From contig NC_047075.1 of assembly GCF_902459465.1 (NCBI RefSeq), positions 12,951,119 through 13,015,118 on the forward strand: a DNA stretch of 64,000 nucleotides. Direction: 5' to 3'. The DNA comes from Asterias rubens (Eukaryota > Echinodermata > Asteroidea > Forcipulatida > Asteriidae). Each line of letters opens with the position of its first letter. Position 1 is the first letter of the stretch. Position numbers and translations under genes: made by a program. Below are positions 46,101-58,250 of the stretch, piece after piece. The notes under the pieces are model-generated. The model was given only the letters and a program-made list of their open reading frames with translations. It had not been told where the DNA came from and did not search any database.

Positions 46101-47454
46101 TCGTAGTTTCTGTCGCTTTAGAGCCAAGTTGTGCCAGTTAGTCTGAATAGTGCCAATTTGTGGAGGACTGAAATCTGCTGAAAACAGATTTGGCCACCAT
46201 GTGTCCCGAACTGTTTGCCAGGTTGTGTTTGAAGTCTCCCTGAACCAATTTAGTTCAATGATCATTGCATTGTTGATGTTTTGTGCACTGAAGTCTGTTT
46301 GATGAAGTAGTGAGTCTGGTGTTAATCTGCTCTTTTCACAGTGTGGTCCAATGGTGTTCTTATAGTGTTTTGCAAATTCAGGCACTTCTTGGAGGAGGTC
46401 TACTGTGGTGTGGGTTCGTTTTGATTTGGCTACATGTCGTTGTACTTTTTGGAGTAGTCCATTTAAGTTGGTGCTGGTAGGCAAGTTGAGGTTGAGGGCA
46501 GAAAATATTGGTGGGAAATCACGTTTGTAGCTTTTGGTGGTCGAGTGCTCAATACGATATCTGATTGTCTCCAACAATGCTGTGGTCAGAATTCCATTCC
46601 AATGATCTGGTGAAAAGAAAAAAAAAAAAAGAAAAAAAAAAATAATAAAAATAAATTACATTTTTTGTTTGGGGCATATTTTCTCTTTGCGTGACAGTTA
46701 AAAATAGTGAATGAAAGAGGCACATTCAAAAGGATTAAATTAATTTTGTTAGGAATATGTAGCCACTTTCCATCACAGAGCTTTATCAATCCATAGAGCA
46801 ATAAACTAGACTCCATGATCAATCTGAATCAAAACTTTGCAAAATGTAAACAAGCCGACAAACTATTCCCACGACCATACGGAGTACCAGCAATAAATGG
46901 AACAGCCTTGATAAAGACAATAGCGACATCCGATTGGTCAACCGCTTGATAAATGTGTCACGTGACATTTTTTTAGACGTTACGTTCACTGTACACCCGC
47001 CCTGAATTACTCATTTCTCTTAACTTTCCGAACTTTACTCTCTGATTTTACACAACAAATCTACACAGAGGGTAATTTTATAACGATATTATTAAAATAT
47101 ATTATCTTGAAAATTGAGGAAAGTGTTTATTTCTTACCTGGAACGCTGTATTCCGTAAGCAACAGGTCAATTTCGTCTGATGTCCAGCCAGAGATATGTT
47201 CAACTTCGCACGCGAACGCTTGGTCATTGAACTCAACTGCTGCCGGAGGCTCTGAATTGACAAAACAAACATGTCCTATTTTAGAGCGCTATTACTGAGT
47301 GCAACGGATAACCAAATTCAACAATCTGCACATCATAACAAACTTTAGAATGTCTATTTTCATATTCTAATATAGAAGTATTCATATTTGAGATATATAG
47401 GGAAAAAACGGGTGGCTTACCTGCTCGCCGTTTCCCGCTTCTACTGGCCGCCAT
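43158..47454 (-). pseudogene. gene D: large DDE transposase-like protein, three exons, several frameshifts
   Basis: Exon 1 is 47454-47421 (MAASRSGKRRA), exon 2 47251-47138 (ends ...LLLTEYSVP) and exon 3 46606-43158. Splice phases join cleanly. Exon 3 encodes about 1,100 aa: an N-terminal region, an acidic stretch, a long coiled coil (about 45900-45500), then a transposase-like core with candidate acids in LQVDGTTKK, STINDLFCGKH and VAFEGILLW, and a C-terminal module (FPGDRIIQKRIRHMF...YVIHW) like a chromo/tudor-type fold. The CxxH in FCGKH recalls hAT/CMC transposases. Frameshifts occur near 45575, 45390, 45045, 44590, 44530 and in an A9 run near 43870. Related large proteins occur in fish and many invertebrates. 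All breaks are one-base indels, so this is either a young pseudogene or an intact gene with assembly errors. Confidence 0.7.
46607..47137. other. intron of gene D
   Basis: It begins with the gene D acceptor (TTTTCACCAG on the minus strand) next to a poly-T run (46617-46640 shows poly-A on plus), and ends with donor GTAAGAAATA at 47137. No other feature seen. Confidence 0.6.
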
Positions 47455-47860
47455 TTTGGAAATTTCGAGAACGTACGCATCAAGAGTAGAGTTTCCCCAT
47501 CCTATAAATAGCTTCACAGGGTCCCTACGTCACCGACTCACTCCGGAATCGTCCATTATAGAAGAGAATAGGGGGGGATTAAGCTGCGAGGTGGTATTTT
47601 TTCCCCTCCCACGCGCCGTCGCTGCGCGCCGGACCGACAAACTAAGTAACCCAAAACTACTGTAAAATCTATATTTCTTTACCAATTTGGATCAATGAGC
47701 AGACAACACAGGGGAAGTCTATATTTTTTAGTAATGTAATTGTTTTCTTTATTGAATTATCCAATTCTCCCTTAAACGACTTTGATCTGTACCAATCTTT
47801 TCACATTCGACCGTGCCGACCGTTGTGCGTGTGAGAATATGCATGGTCGGCTGAAATGTT
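47440..47860 (-). promoter_or_regulatory. promoter region of gene D with a YY1-type site over the start codon
   Basis: The start codon lies in CCAAAATGGCGGCC (minus strand, around 47454), which matches the YY1 consensus AANATGGCGGC; such downstream YY1 sites at the ATG are common in animal housekeeping genes. Upstream DNA (47455-47660) is GC-richer than its surroundings and contains CpGs. No TATA box. The N gap begins at 47861, so the distal promoter may be missing. Confidence 0.5.
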
Positions 47861-48360
47861 NNNNNNNNNNNNNNNNNNNNNNNNNNNNNNNNNNNNNNNN
47901 NNNNNNNNNNNNNNNNNNNNNNNNNNNNNNNNNNNNNNNNNNNNNNNNNNNNNNNNNNNNNNNNNNNNNNNNNNNNNNNNNNNNNNNNNNNNNNNNNNNN
48001 NNNNNNNNNNNNNNNNNNNNNNNNNNNNNNNNNNNNNNNNNNNNNNNNNNNNNNNNNNNNNNNNNNNNNNNNNNNNNNNNNNNNNNNNNNNNNNNNNNNN
48101 NNNNNNNNNNNNNNNNNNNNNNNNNNNNNNNNNNNNNNNNNNNNNNNNNNNNNNNNNNNNNNNNNNNNNNNNNNNNNNNNNNNNNNNNNNNNNNNNNNNN
48201 NNNNNNNNNNNNNNNNNNNNNNNNNNNNNNNNNNNNNNNNNNNNNNNNNNNNNNNNNNNNNNNNNNNNNNNNNNNNNNNNNNNNNNNNNNNNNNNNNNNN
48301 NNNNNNNNNNNNNNNNNNNNNNNNNNNNNNNNNNNNNNNNNNNNNNNNNNNNNNNNNNNN
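47861..48360. other. assembly gap (500 N)
   Basis: Exactly 500 undetermined bases, a conventional size for a scaffold gap of unknown true length. Order across it rests on scaffolding. Confidence 0.99.
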
Positions 48361-49063
48361 TGTCGCAGGCATCCCGACTACAACCTTGTCTCCAAGACTC
48401 AATAATTAAGTCGACCCCGCGCTGTCATGAGAAGAACCCTGCTTGTGTACAGTGTACTACTACAGTCCGGGAGCCCGGCGGGGTTTATTGAAATAAGAAG
48501 GCCCTTAATTAGCGCTAATTACACGTTTAATCGAAATTTTGAGTGCAAAGATGAAACATGTGGCATTGTGTACCTTACACTGTGCTGACTCGAAATCAAC
48601 TACTTAAGAAAATTTTAAGTGGTGCCATCTTTGCTTAAGAAAGGGTCAAAGGTCGTTAATTAGACTTGGCACCATTATTTATTTTCTTAAGTATGAAAAA
48701 CATAGTCATAGTCGTAGTCATAGCAAGAGAAATGTTGTCAACTTGTTTTTCAAACAGCTTTTGTGCTCAAATCACTTCAACTGAAGAACAAACTCAATTC
48801 ACTGAGTCAACAAATGTACATTAAATGTTTGCGAGTGGCTTTAAACAAGTTGCAAGTCCTTTGTGCCCCTCCCACCATGTCATTAAAAAAATTACTATTT
48901 ACATTGAATAACAGACTTCTCATCACTGTGGTTTCAATTCATTTTATTTCAGGCAATTCATTTCTAAATAAATGAATAAATAAATAAATAAATGAGCATG
49001 TAACCAGCTGCAGCTGTTGAAAATTATATTAAATGCACCGGTATATCCTTAAATAAACACACC

Positions 49064-49430
49064 TTAAAGGCGCTGGACACTTTTGGTAGTTATTCAAATA
49101 ATGGTTAGATAAAAACTTACTTGGAACGAGCAAAGGAGAGCTGTTGATAGTATAAAACAATGTAAGAAACGGCTCCCTCTGAAGTAACATAGTTTTGAGA
49201 AAGAGGTAGATTCTCACTCTAAAAATACTTCTTGCTGAAGCCTTTTATTATGCATCTGAAAGCACACAAAGTAATGTAACAATGGTGTTGTTTTGTTCAT
49301 TATTCTCTTGCAAATTCTATGACCAATTGAGCCCAAATTTAACAGGTTTGTTATTTTATGCATTATGTTGGGATACACCAAGTGAGAATAATGGTCTTCG
49401 ACAATTACCAAACGTGTCCAGTGCCTTTAA
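49064..49430. repeat. MITE of the GGCACTGGACAC family, copy 1
   Basis: The ends TTAAAGGCGCTGGACAC and GTGTCCAGTGCCTTTAA are inverted repeats. The interior matches copy 2 at 52775-53159 (for example GAGAGCTGTTGATAGTATAA and ACGGCTCCCTCTGAAGTAA). I recall this family as abundant in sea-star genomes. It lies downstream of the BEN gene. Confidence 0.85.
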
Positions 49431-49497
49431 AACAAACAAAACAAAAACATACTAAAAAAGTATATTTATAAAATTGATTACAATAAAAACCAATTAT

Positions 49498-52400
49498 TGC
49501 TCATTTTGGACAATCCGGGCTTCCACCCGAAGAAGATCACGCCCTGCTGCATCAATGGCTTTGGTGCAGCGTCTCCACTCATTCGGCTTCAACGAATCTG
49601 CAACATCAACTATTCGAAAATAGTTGGTGCGAACTTGTTGAAGCCGAATGGGGTCAAGCTGAGCTTCTTCGGGTGGAACACCCCTCTTCCCTCTATACGC
49701 CGACTCTTCAACTCTTGTCTACTGAAAACCTGTCTGGCCAGGTTGACAGCAAAGTTGCCGTTTGAGCTGCTAACCCTGTGGATGGCAATGAGCCTTGCCA
49801 TTGTGAAGAGCTCATTGCCATCCTCAGGGTCCACATGCTCAACAGCAACACCAGGGGCAGGAAGATTCCTTGGTGCTTGAGCTGGTGCCAAGGTTTCCTC
49901 CAATCTTCCTACCCTTGCTGTCAACCTGGTCAGTGATGCATTGATGTCTTTAAATCCCTCCCTTTGTTCCCTTAAAATTAAATTAATTGTATCCTCTAAT
50001 GTTACGCTATACATATCTAAATCCCTCCCCTCAATATTATTCTGAATCCCACCCCCCCTGTTCTTCGTTTACATTCCCATTCATTAAAGTCCTAAACCAG
50101 TCAACCATCTCTATTCCCTCCTGCTCTTCTCCTTCTCTCGCAACACCAGCACCTTCCACTTCACTACCATCTTCCATCACACCCTCATCAGCTCCACCGT
50201 TCTCCAACACAACCTCATCTATACCTTCCATCACACATTCATCACCGTCTACCACACTCTCATCTTCTTCTCCATCCCTATCTTCTACCCCATCCCCGTC
50301 TTCATCTCCATCCCCGTCTTCTACCCCAGCCCCGTCTTCTACCCCAGCCCCGTGTTCTACCCTATCTTCAACCCAGTCCCCTACTTCTACCCCGTCCCCT
50401 TCTTCTACCCCATCTTGTACCCCGTCCACATCTTGTACCCCGTCCACATCTTCTACCCCGTCCCTTACTTCTACACCATCTTCAACCCTGTCCTCTTCTT
50501 CTACCCCATCTTCAACCCCATCCCCATCTTCAACCCCGGCCCCTTCTTCTACCCTGTCCCCTTCTTCTACCCCATCTTCAACCCCAGCCCCTTCTTCTGC
50601 CCCATCTTCTACCCCGTCCCCTTCTTCTACCCCATCTTCAACCCTGGCCCCTTCTTCTACCCCATCTTCTACCCCGTCCCCTTTTTCTACCCCACCCCCA
50701 TCTTCAAACCCATCCACATGATCCTCTTCAAAATTATACACAAAATCGTTGTTTCCTTTGGCTGGCTCACATGATGCCTGTATCTGACAAATTTGCCCCT
50801 TTTTCTTCTTTTTTTCAGGAACCTGAAAAGATAAAATCAAGGAGAACAAATAGCCCAGTAAGAACAACAAATTGTTTCAAGAAATGTATGTATGTGACAC
50901 TTGTTATAGATTTTTAAACGTTCCACAACTTTGAAATGCAAAAACGTTTACATGGTATTTGCAACATTAACTACTATTTCAAATCATCATACAAGTGCCA
51001 CATAATTTTGTCTAAATTATATATCAGGGATGTTATTTCTCCGTTTTTAACCGGAAGTATTGTTATATTTTTTTAAAAGATCAAATTCATTTATAAATAA
51101 AACCAAAACCATATATAACGCCCCAGATTGCAGAGTAGGGCTTTAAAAATCAGAGATAAATATTATTCTTCATGCTTCATGCTCGCATGCTTTCACGCTT
51201 TTGCGCTCAGAGTTCAGGTTTTTTTTTTCAATCGCCTATCACATCCCTGATATATATACAATTTTTAAATTTTTTTACAACTACTGTAATTGAGCTTTAA
51301 GGGACACGTTGCCTTCGGATTGGGCAGTTTGGGCTATAACAAGCGTTGGATGTGAAATGAACACGGTCAGAAAGATGTTTTAAAAGTAGGATATAATGAT
51401 CCACACAAACATTCCTCAAATCTGTGTGGTTTTCCTTTTATGGCTGGAAATAAGGTACGTTTCGGGAAAGATGTCGTGGGGACAGAGGCCAATGTTGTTG
51501 TTTTTTAAAATGACCATTCACTAATTTTTACACATTAAAGTTGTTTTATTGCATGAACAACTCTCAATAAGGTTTAGGAACACCTCAAAACAGTTAAGTT
51601 TCATGACACTTTAAGGAAACGTGTCCCTTTAAACAACTAAATTAATATTTCAAAATACCCCCCCCCCCAACAATCGATTAAGAATGCCAGCCAGGGTGTA
51701 TGTCATTTGATGTCATTCATAACTGTTTTCTATAACTGGGGATAATCATTTATTCGAGCCAAAGGGTATACATGTACACCTCTAGACCTTTAATACAAAT
51801 TTACCTTCTCCTTTTCTTTGATTTTCTTTGATTTCCTCTTGGGGGCTTTACTTGTGGCAACACCATAGGCTCTGTCGGCCTCATTGAGTACAGTACGGTC
51901 ATCTAAAGGTGATGAACACAAACACATTTGTTGACATTACATTTATAAACCTGAAATGTCACCTTGCACAAAATTACATATTGGCCTACTTACCATAGGT
52001 TTAGATTAGAGTAGTACATTTTCTGTCCAAATTTGCAATGTATTAACATTTCCATTAAATGTTCGCATTTTTATGTAATCTTAGAATTTGTATTTATGAA
52101 TTCATTTGTCTTTTGTATTATTTGAACATCCATGACTGGAGAAGAGGGCTCACAGCTTAAAAATTTGTGTATTATTTACTATTCTTTAAAACCCCACATT
52201 ATCCTGATCAAAAACTGTAAACGCATCACTTGCCTTATTATTGTCATTATTTTTATTACATTAAAAAGATTGTGGATATAAATGTATGTTAAATCATCAA
52301 CACATACCTGACATGCTCAAGATCTGAGCTGTGAGTCTGTCCTTGCCCCACTGTACACTGACTTTCATGCCAGGGCACAGTTGGTTTAGGGGGCAAGGAC

Positions 52401-53613
52401 AGACTACAGTTGTCGTCCTGACTATTGTCGTCTTCCCATCGATGTCAAAAACAACCAAACATTCTTTTGGTACTGTTGAATAGAAAAAACAATAATAAAA
52501 TGTACATGTGTTGAACTAAACATTCCTTTACTGAGCATTTAAAATATTGTTTTTTATTATTAATTTTTTGTTTTGGTTTACGGAAACATTAATGTATACT
52601 CTACTTGGATAGCCTACATCAGAAGTTCAACTTCAAGCATGAAAAACCATGTCTCATTAATCCTATCATCTGGTTTTAAATAACTAAACTAGCCTACCTT
52701 TTTTGTAGATTTAATTCTGTGGTCACATTTTATTGAAGAAAGAAAAATGGTTGTGTATTTATTAAATTTTTGCTCAAAGGCAGTTGACACTATTGGTAAT
52801 TACTCAAAATAATTGTTAGCATAAAAACTTACTTGGTAATGAGCAACAGAGAGCTGTTGATAGTATAAAACATTGTGAGAAACGGCTCCCTCTGAAGTAA
52901 GTAGTTTTTAAGAAAGAAGTTATTTTCCACGAATTTGATTTCGAGACCTCAGAATTAGATTTTGAGGTCCCGAAATCAAGCATCTGAAAGCACACAACTT
53001 TGTGTGACAATGGTGTTTTTTCTTCCATTATTTATCTCGCAACTTTGACGACCAATTGAGTTCAAATTTTCACAGGTTTGTTATTTTGTGCATATCTTGA
53101 GATACACCAAGTGAGAATACTGGTCTTTGACAATTACCAATAGTGTCCAGTGGCTTTAACAATAACTTATGCGTAAATATTAATAACACTGAACAGTGAT
53201 TTTGTTTTGGCTTTGTGTTTGACAATTTTGTCTTGTCTTTGAAATAATGAAAACAAATCGACATTTAAACTATAAATTTTAACAATTAAACAAGGAATAG
53301 TATTTAATCATCTACATGTAGCTACATTTTGAGGCGTAAGTTATGTGGCTATTAATATTATTAATGATTTTACAGTTTTAATTAGGCGTACTGGCAAAAC
53401 CTTCACTGAATAATATTAAATATTAATAAAAATAATAGTAATACACAAGTGCTAGTGTATTTATTGGTGATGGGAAATACCAAGCATGCAAAGTCTACCC
53501 AGCAAAGTCATTTACAATTTACAGTCACCATGGTTACAAAACAGATAACAAAATGCCCCTTGACAACAACATTATTTACCTTTCAACACAGCTCTCAGCG
53601 TACGGCTTGCCAT
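49498..53613 (-). CDS. BEN-domain protein gene with acidic repeat, four exons
   Basis: Exons: 53613-53580 ([11 protein letters not shown]), 52472-52308 ([13 protein letters not shown]...), 51902-51805 (ends in a Lys-rich basic stretch, likely nuclear signal), and 50822-49498. Phases agree. The last exon starts with [10 protein letters not shown], runs through an acidic VEDG/VEEG repeat, a short coiled coil ([18 protein letters not shown]) and a C-terminal BEN domain ([11 protein letters not shown]...[12 protein letters not shown]...) ending RIVQNEQ. BEN domains bind DNA and act in transcriptional repression. Two one-base frameshifts are needed: in a G7 run near 50050 and near 49625. The BEN core is otherwise well formed, so assembly error is likely. 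Exon 2 may form a small beta-rich module. Confidence 0.7.
50285..50715 (-). repeat. acidic [10 protein letters not shown] tandem coding repeat in the BEN gene
   Basis: On the plus strand it reads as irregular repeats of CTTCTACCCC(A/G)TC. On the minus strand it encodes roughly 25 units of 5-6 aa such as GVEDG, GVEEGDG and GVEEGAG, giving a strongly acidic low-complexity linker of about 140 aa. Other frames are also open by composition and are not genes. Confidence 0.85.
51297..51634. repeat. MITE of the GGGACACGTTGCC family
   Basis: The ends TTTAAGGGACACGTTGCC and ACGTGTCCCTTTAA are inverted copies. The body has the diagnostic AGATGTTTTAAAAGTAG and GTGTGGTTTTCCTTTTA. It sits in the BEN gene intron. 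Partial relatives lie near 8300, 10800 and 58900. Confidence 0.8.
52775..53159. repeat. MITE of the GGCACTGGACAC family, copy 2
   Basis: The ends AAAGGCAGTTGACACTATTG and CAATAGTGTCCAGTGGCTTT are inverted repeats with few changes. An inner palindrome GATTTCGAGACCTCAGAATT...AAATC is preserved that copy 1 has lost. It lies in the first intron of the BEN gene. Confidence 0.85.
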
Positions 53614-54248
53614 CTCATTCAAACACAAAAAACTAGTCGGCAACAACAGTTGATTTGTGGTGTGTGTGTGTGTGCGGCAGACGATTGATGTGGTCGAAAC
53701 ACTTTTTGTAAATTCGCGCGCCCGCGGCAAGTGTTGGATTATACCATTTCATCCATGGGTATACAGACTTTTGCAACGGTGTGGGCGAAGGGGAAGTCAC
53801 AAGCATTATCAACACACGCGCACAGCTTTGCATCTCAAACTGTTTTGTTAGATTAAAATTGGATTTCTTTCGACATGAACTTATAATGTAATATAGAATG
53901 ATTAATTCTGCGATTTCTCCGATTAAATTCTGGAAGTTCTCCATCGATCATTAACGCTTATTACCCTTTGTTTTAATTTGTCCTATTTATTTAAGTCAAA
54001 TTTCAGCTTTGTTTTGCCTTGAGAAAAAGCAGACAAAGCTTCAACACTTGTACATAACATATAGGTCAACCCTTGTGCTCAATAAAATATTTCTTCTTTT
54101 TTCCATCAATTATGTCTATCGTTTTAGACCTCTTTACATTTTGTTTTGTGCCATTTAAAACTATATAAAGCGCTACTATACGAATTGTCAGCTGACTATA
54201 TAGATCAGAGGTAAAATCGTCCCTACTTTTGCATAGTGCTAGTAATTG

Positions 54249-54424
54249 CAGGCCTGATACTTCACGAAGGCAACGGAGGCGATTGCCTCGATGCCCCCTG
54301 GTCATTGCCTAGGTGCCCTTGAAATGCTCCGATAGAATTTTACAATTTCCTCATAGGGTGCCCTTTACCGAGGAGAAAATGCCTTGGTGCCCTTTCCCTT
54401 TCTAGAACGAAGCATACAGGCCTG
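54249..54424. repeat. short MITE with CAGGCCTG ends
   Basis: It begins CAGGCCTGATACTTCACGAA and ends ACGAAGCATACAGGCCTG, inverted copies, flanked on both sides by TAATTG (54243-54248 and 54425-54430). The interior repeats TTGCCT(C/A)G(A/G)TGCCC words. The CAG start suggests hAT, but only six flank bases match, not eight. Confidence 0.65.
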
Positions 54425-54489
54425 TAATTGTAACTCCGTAAATGTAAGGATTAATGTTTATAAGTAGGAGAAAATTGTAATGGCGAGCC

Positions 54490-57400
54490 AGTGTTATGCG
54501 CTTGTGATCACCATTCTCCGCTTACCGAGCAAGCACTGAATTTCTGCGCTAGCTGTGTAACAGTAAGCGTAGAATGCATAGTAACGTGGACTACGCAAGC
54601 GAACAAGCAAAAATTCACTGCTACCCCTGAAAACTTGAAGTAAGCGCGGAATTCCCTGCTTCCGCAAGTGCCAATTCTTTGCTTTATAGTCAAATAAGCA
54701 GAGCCATAAAATTAGGCCCGGAACCGATGGTCTGCGATTCATTTCTCGAAATGTCTTTTGTTACTCAAATTATAATTTTATTTAGAAAACATTGTAGTCA
54801 CAACCACAGGCAACACATAAAATCAAAAGTTAGCGGCCATACTCCATGGCAACACTGTTGCTAGGAAGCGCTAATATCATTCCAATTATTCCATTATCAC
54901 CCCCCCCCAGCCAGATTAAATTCCAATTAATGGAAAAGGCGCCCAAATAATAAAAACAAACATGTTGCCCATCGCCTGTATGCAATTTTTGATGTGTAAC
55001 GACGTACGCTATGTCTATATGCGAAATTATGTTAAATCCGGCCGTGCAACTTTACTAACTGTGGCGCTCCATTGCAAAAACTAGGTATTCATTAATTTTA
55101 TAAGCAAAAATTTCAATCTGTGCTTACAGGCTTTATGAAATTGGGCCCAGAGGTGTTCACGCGCTGGCTGGCGTTTTGATACAATGTTTTACTTCAACTC
55201 TCGATCCTGCGCTGCCTGCCTGGCAACAAAATCATGTACTGCATGCTCTACACATGCGCGTGCGCGTTCGTCCCGTATAAACTTTTATTATCGATTTTGT
55301 TGATGCATTGAGAGCAAAATAATCCTACATTTATTGTGTGTGCAGCAGAGAGATAGGGAAATTTAACACGCACACCATCATGTTATGTGTGTACTTTGCA
55401 TACCATAGACTACCTAACCTAGCTAATGGCTGGTAAGTGGTAAAAGTATAAAGCATAATCCAAAAAATAAAGCCATTTCTGTCCCTTTCTTTGGCAAAAA
55501 TAAATCGCTAATGGGTTTTTATAATTTATTATGTGTTTTTTATAAGAAAAAATTGTTTGTTCTTACTAATAAAATTTCTGACATATTATAATACTGTAAT
55601 AAGCAAGATTTATATTATTTGGACGTTCCACATGAGAGCGGTTAAAACGGACAGTGTGCTTGATTCGGTTAGCACAGGGTGGCTTCCATATTGAGGATAG
55701 GGAAAATTTTTATTTTATTTTATCGACTCCTTATTCCGATTGAAATGTGCAAAAGTTTGATTATCTATACTCATTCTAAAAAAACCAAAAAAACATAAAT
55801 TTACTGTTGTAATTCAAAATTTCATCTGTTGGTCGGCCCATTGAAACAAGCCGAAAAGATTGTTAGATAAATCTGTCTTTTAAGTGGAAATGGTTACAGA
55901 AGTGCTCCTGAGAAACCGAGTTGGGAAAAAAAGCCTGAACGTTTCGAACACTGTTCTATGTCACTGTCTCTAATTGATGCCTAACTTAATTCGAACTTGC
56001 GTTTGTTTTTTACTTCCTTGAGCTTGGAATCGAGATTTTTTTTAAAGTACTTGTATGCATATTGATGATCATTTCAATTATTAAGTGCAAGCAGAGTTTA
56101 TTTTGGGGCGAATGGGTTTAGTTGTGGCTGCCGAACAATCCAGACTCGATTCAGCCTTTCATGAGGTAGAGTTCAATTAATGCCAAATGTATTAACAGGG
56201 TGTTATGAAGACATAACACATGTATCGGCCGTAACTTAATAAATAGTTTCGTTCTCTTACTTTTATTTGAACGACTTTAATGCCGCTACTCCAATCCTAG
56301 TGATCGCCTTTACACAAAATATTTTTCAAAAGTTGATGACATTCCATGCTTTCCGTGCGCGGCGTCAGAGACTGCAAACTGATTTTGCGTAAAGGGTTTC
56401 AATGGTTATTCAAAATAGTGCAGGCATAAAAATATTAAATTGAATTAGTTTATGAATATGGATTAATCATTATGCCGGTCCTGTAAACAACACCTGTATT
56501 TAAGAAACATAAAACAAATTTAACCCCTTGATAAGTGTAGTCCTTGACAAAAGGAACAAATTGAAATTGAAATTTGTAATTGTACTTGTAAAAAGAAAAT
56601 TCTGAAAACTTTTCCATTGACTTATTGTTTAAATTCCACAAGTTCTTTTAAAACAAATTAGACTATTAACTTCCAATAACAAATTACATGTTGTCGACAC
56701 GCAACAAGACGCAACAAGTAGGCTTACTTCTGAATATTTCCTCATGTAGCGGCAACTACAGAAGACATGCTTAAAAAACATTCCACTCAGTGTTCTTCAA
56801 GTGCAGACTTACGCCTGGTTGCGGCCCGGCTTTACTGCCGAACAGTGGGGTTAGTCTGTGGAGGTAGGAATCAGACACGGACGTCCTTCTAAAAGCTTCC
56901 ACGTGGCCAGATTGGCGACTCAAGTGTACTGTACAATGCATTCGATGATTGAATGATGTATGGCCTCGGCAAACAAAATCATGGAAATTATTGCAGCCAA
57001 AGTTTGTATTTCTTTTCGGACTAATCTATTATCTGAATTGTCATTCTGAAAACTTGGCAACGAAAAAGGAGGAACTGATCTTCATTTTGGATAGAAAGTG
57101 AAAAACCTTGGACATTATTATTGGGCCTACCGAGAGTCTAACCATAGATGAAGTTTCCGCTTGGAAAATAGGACAGCCGTTTTCAGCGTAAAGGTACAGA
57201 TCTAAATTCGTTTTCTCAAACAAGAATAAAAGGAGAAAACAGGTATTTTTGGTTGTCTAGATAAATGTTGGACAAATTTCTTAACATGAAATAATAATAT
57301 TATGAAAATGACACGTTGACACACCAAGCCTAACGTAGTTGGCTACTTCTTTTTTGGGTGCAATGTATTGGGTATAAAAACGCCAACACAACATTGTTTT
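54490..57400. other. intergenic, no gene recognised
   Basis: AT-rich DNA. About 54490-54720 and 55080-55150 look like halves of a degraded inverted-repeat element (AATTAGGCCCGG and AAATTGGGCCCAG in opposite orientation). A C-run lies at 54900-54908. No exon-like sequence or RNA gene was found. Confidence 0.4.
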
Positions 57401-57409
57401 CATGATCTC

Positions 57410-57860
57410 CACACACTCCTTGCGTGAGGCATTATTGTGTTGGCTTTCGCACAGTTAATATTTATTTTCTGCACACGTCACTCTCCTTGCGTGGAGCGCG
57501 CGGACGGAGTCAATTATGCACACACAGACACGCACATGTGATGCAGTGTTTGGTGTTGCATGTTTTGCACAATGATTATCTCCACACACCACCGCGTGGG
57601 GCGCGCGGAGGCAAATTCTGCACACTTCGTTCAGCGCTTGGTTTTGCACAATGAATATTAATTATCTCCACACTCTCCTTGCGGGGAGTGTGTGGAGACC
57701 ACCGATAGGCAGTGATTGGTTGGGCACTCTCAGCATGCATGGACTATGGGGTAGGCAGTTTGTACACAGTATGTGTATGCATTCCACATTCTCCACGCGC
57801 GGACAGGACTCCCCATACTGTTGGAAAAAAAAAAGCTCCACACTCTCCACGCAGGGAGTC
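57410..57860. repeat. cluster of CTCCACACTCTCC...GCG(T/G)GGAG hairpins
   Basis: At least six variants of CTCCACAC(T/A)CTCC followed within ten bases by GCGTGGAG-like sequence occur (near 57410, 57480, 57580, 57666, 57785 and 57835). Each can fold on itself, for example CTCCACACTCTCC with GGAGTGTGTGGAG. GCGCGCGGA follows several of them. The region is CpG-rich relative to its surroundings. It is non-coding as far as I can see. Confidence 0.65.
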
Positions 57861-58056
57861 TAGTTTCTTTCGTTCGAAACTGTAGGCCTACACAAAACAT
57901 ACATTTTTACAATACAATTATTTGAAATGTCAACGAAGTCATTCAACAGTGAGGTACACGTACGTCGACAACAATGGGAATCTGCATGCAATGTTTGGCA
58001 TGAGCAACAAACCAGAAACGTACATTCCTAAATTCCACTAAAGAAAAAGAACTTAC

Positions 58057-58250
58057 CTATTTTATTTGTAAATGTCGTTCGTCTCAGTAGCAGGATCGAC
58101 GACAAACTAATGATCGATAACGCACGGTGGTTTGCGCGCGAAAAGTACCTTACATCGTCACTCGACTCTTCCCTGGTCCCCGTGATGCCTGTGTATGCGC
58201 TGCCCGCGGCGTTCTCCGCTGGTAATTTTATTGCTTCATAGCCGGCCAAT
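58057..58250 (-). other. GC-rich candidate 5' exon on the minus strand
   Basis: A CpG-rich stretch ends at a consensus donor ATAG|GTAAGT (exon edge 58057). It is open in one frame (LAGYEAIKLPAENAAG...) but has no in-frame ATG, so at best it is a 5' UTR exon of a minus-strand gene whose further exons are not seen. Confidence 0.25.

Noticed and set aside
47749-48491. Reading frames made of X residues
   Set aside because: They span the 500-base N gap and contain no information.
50352-50774. Plus-strand frames rich in FYP/SSTP repeats
   Set aside because: They are antisense shadows of the acidic VEDG coding repeat of the BEN gene, which has matching exons and a BEN domain on the minus strand.
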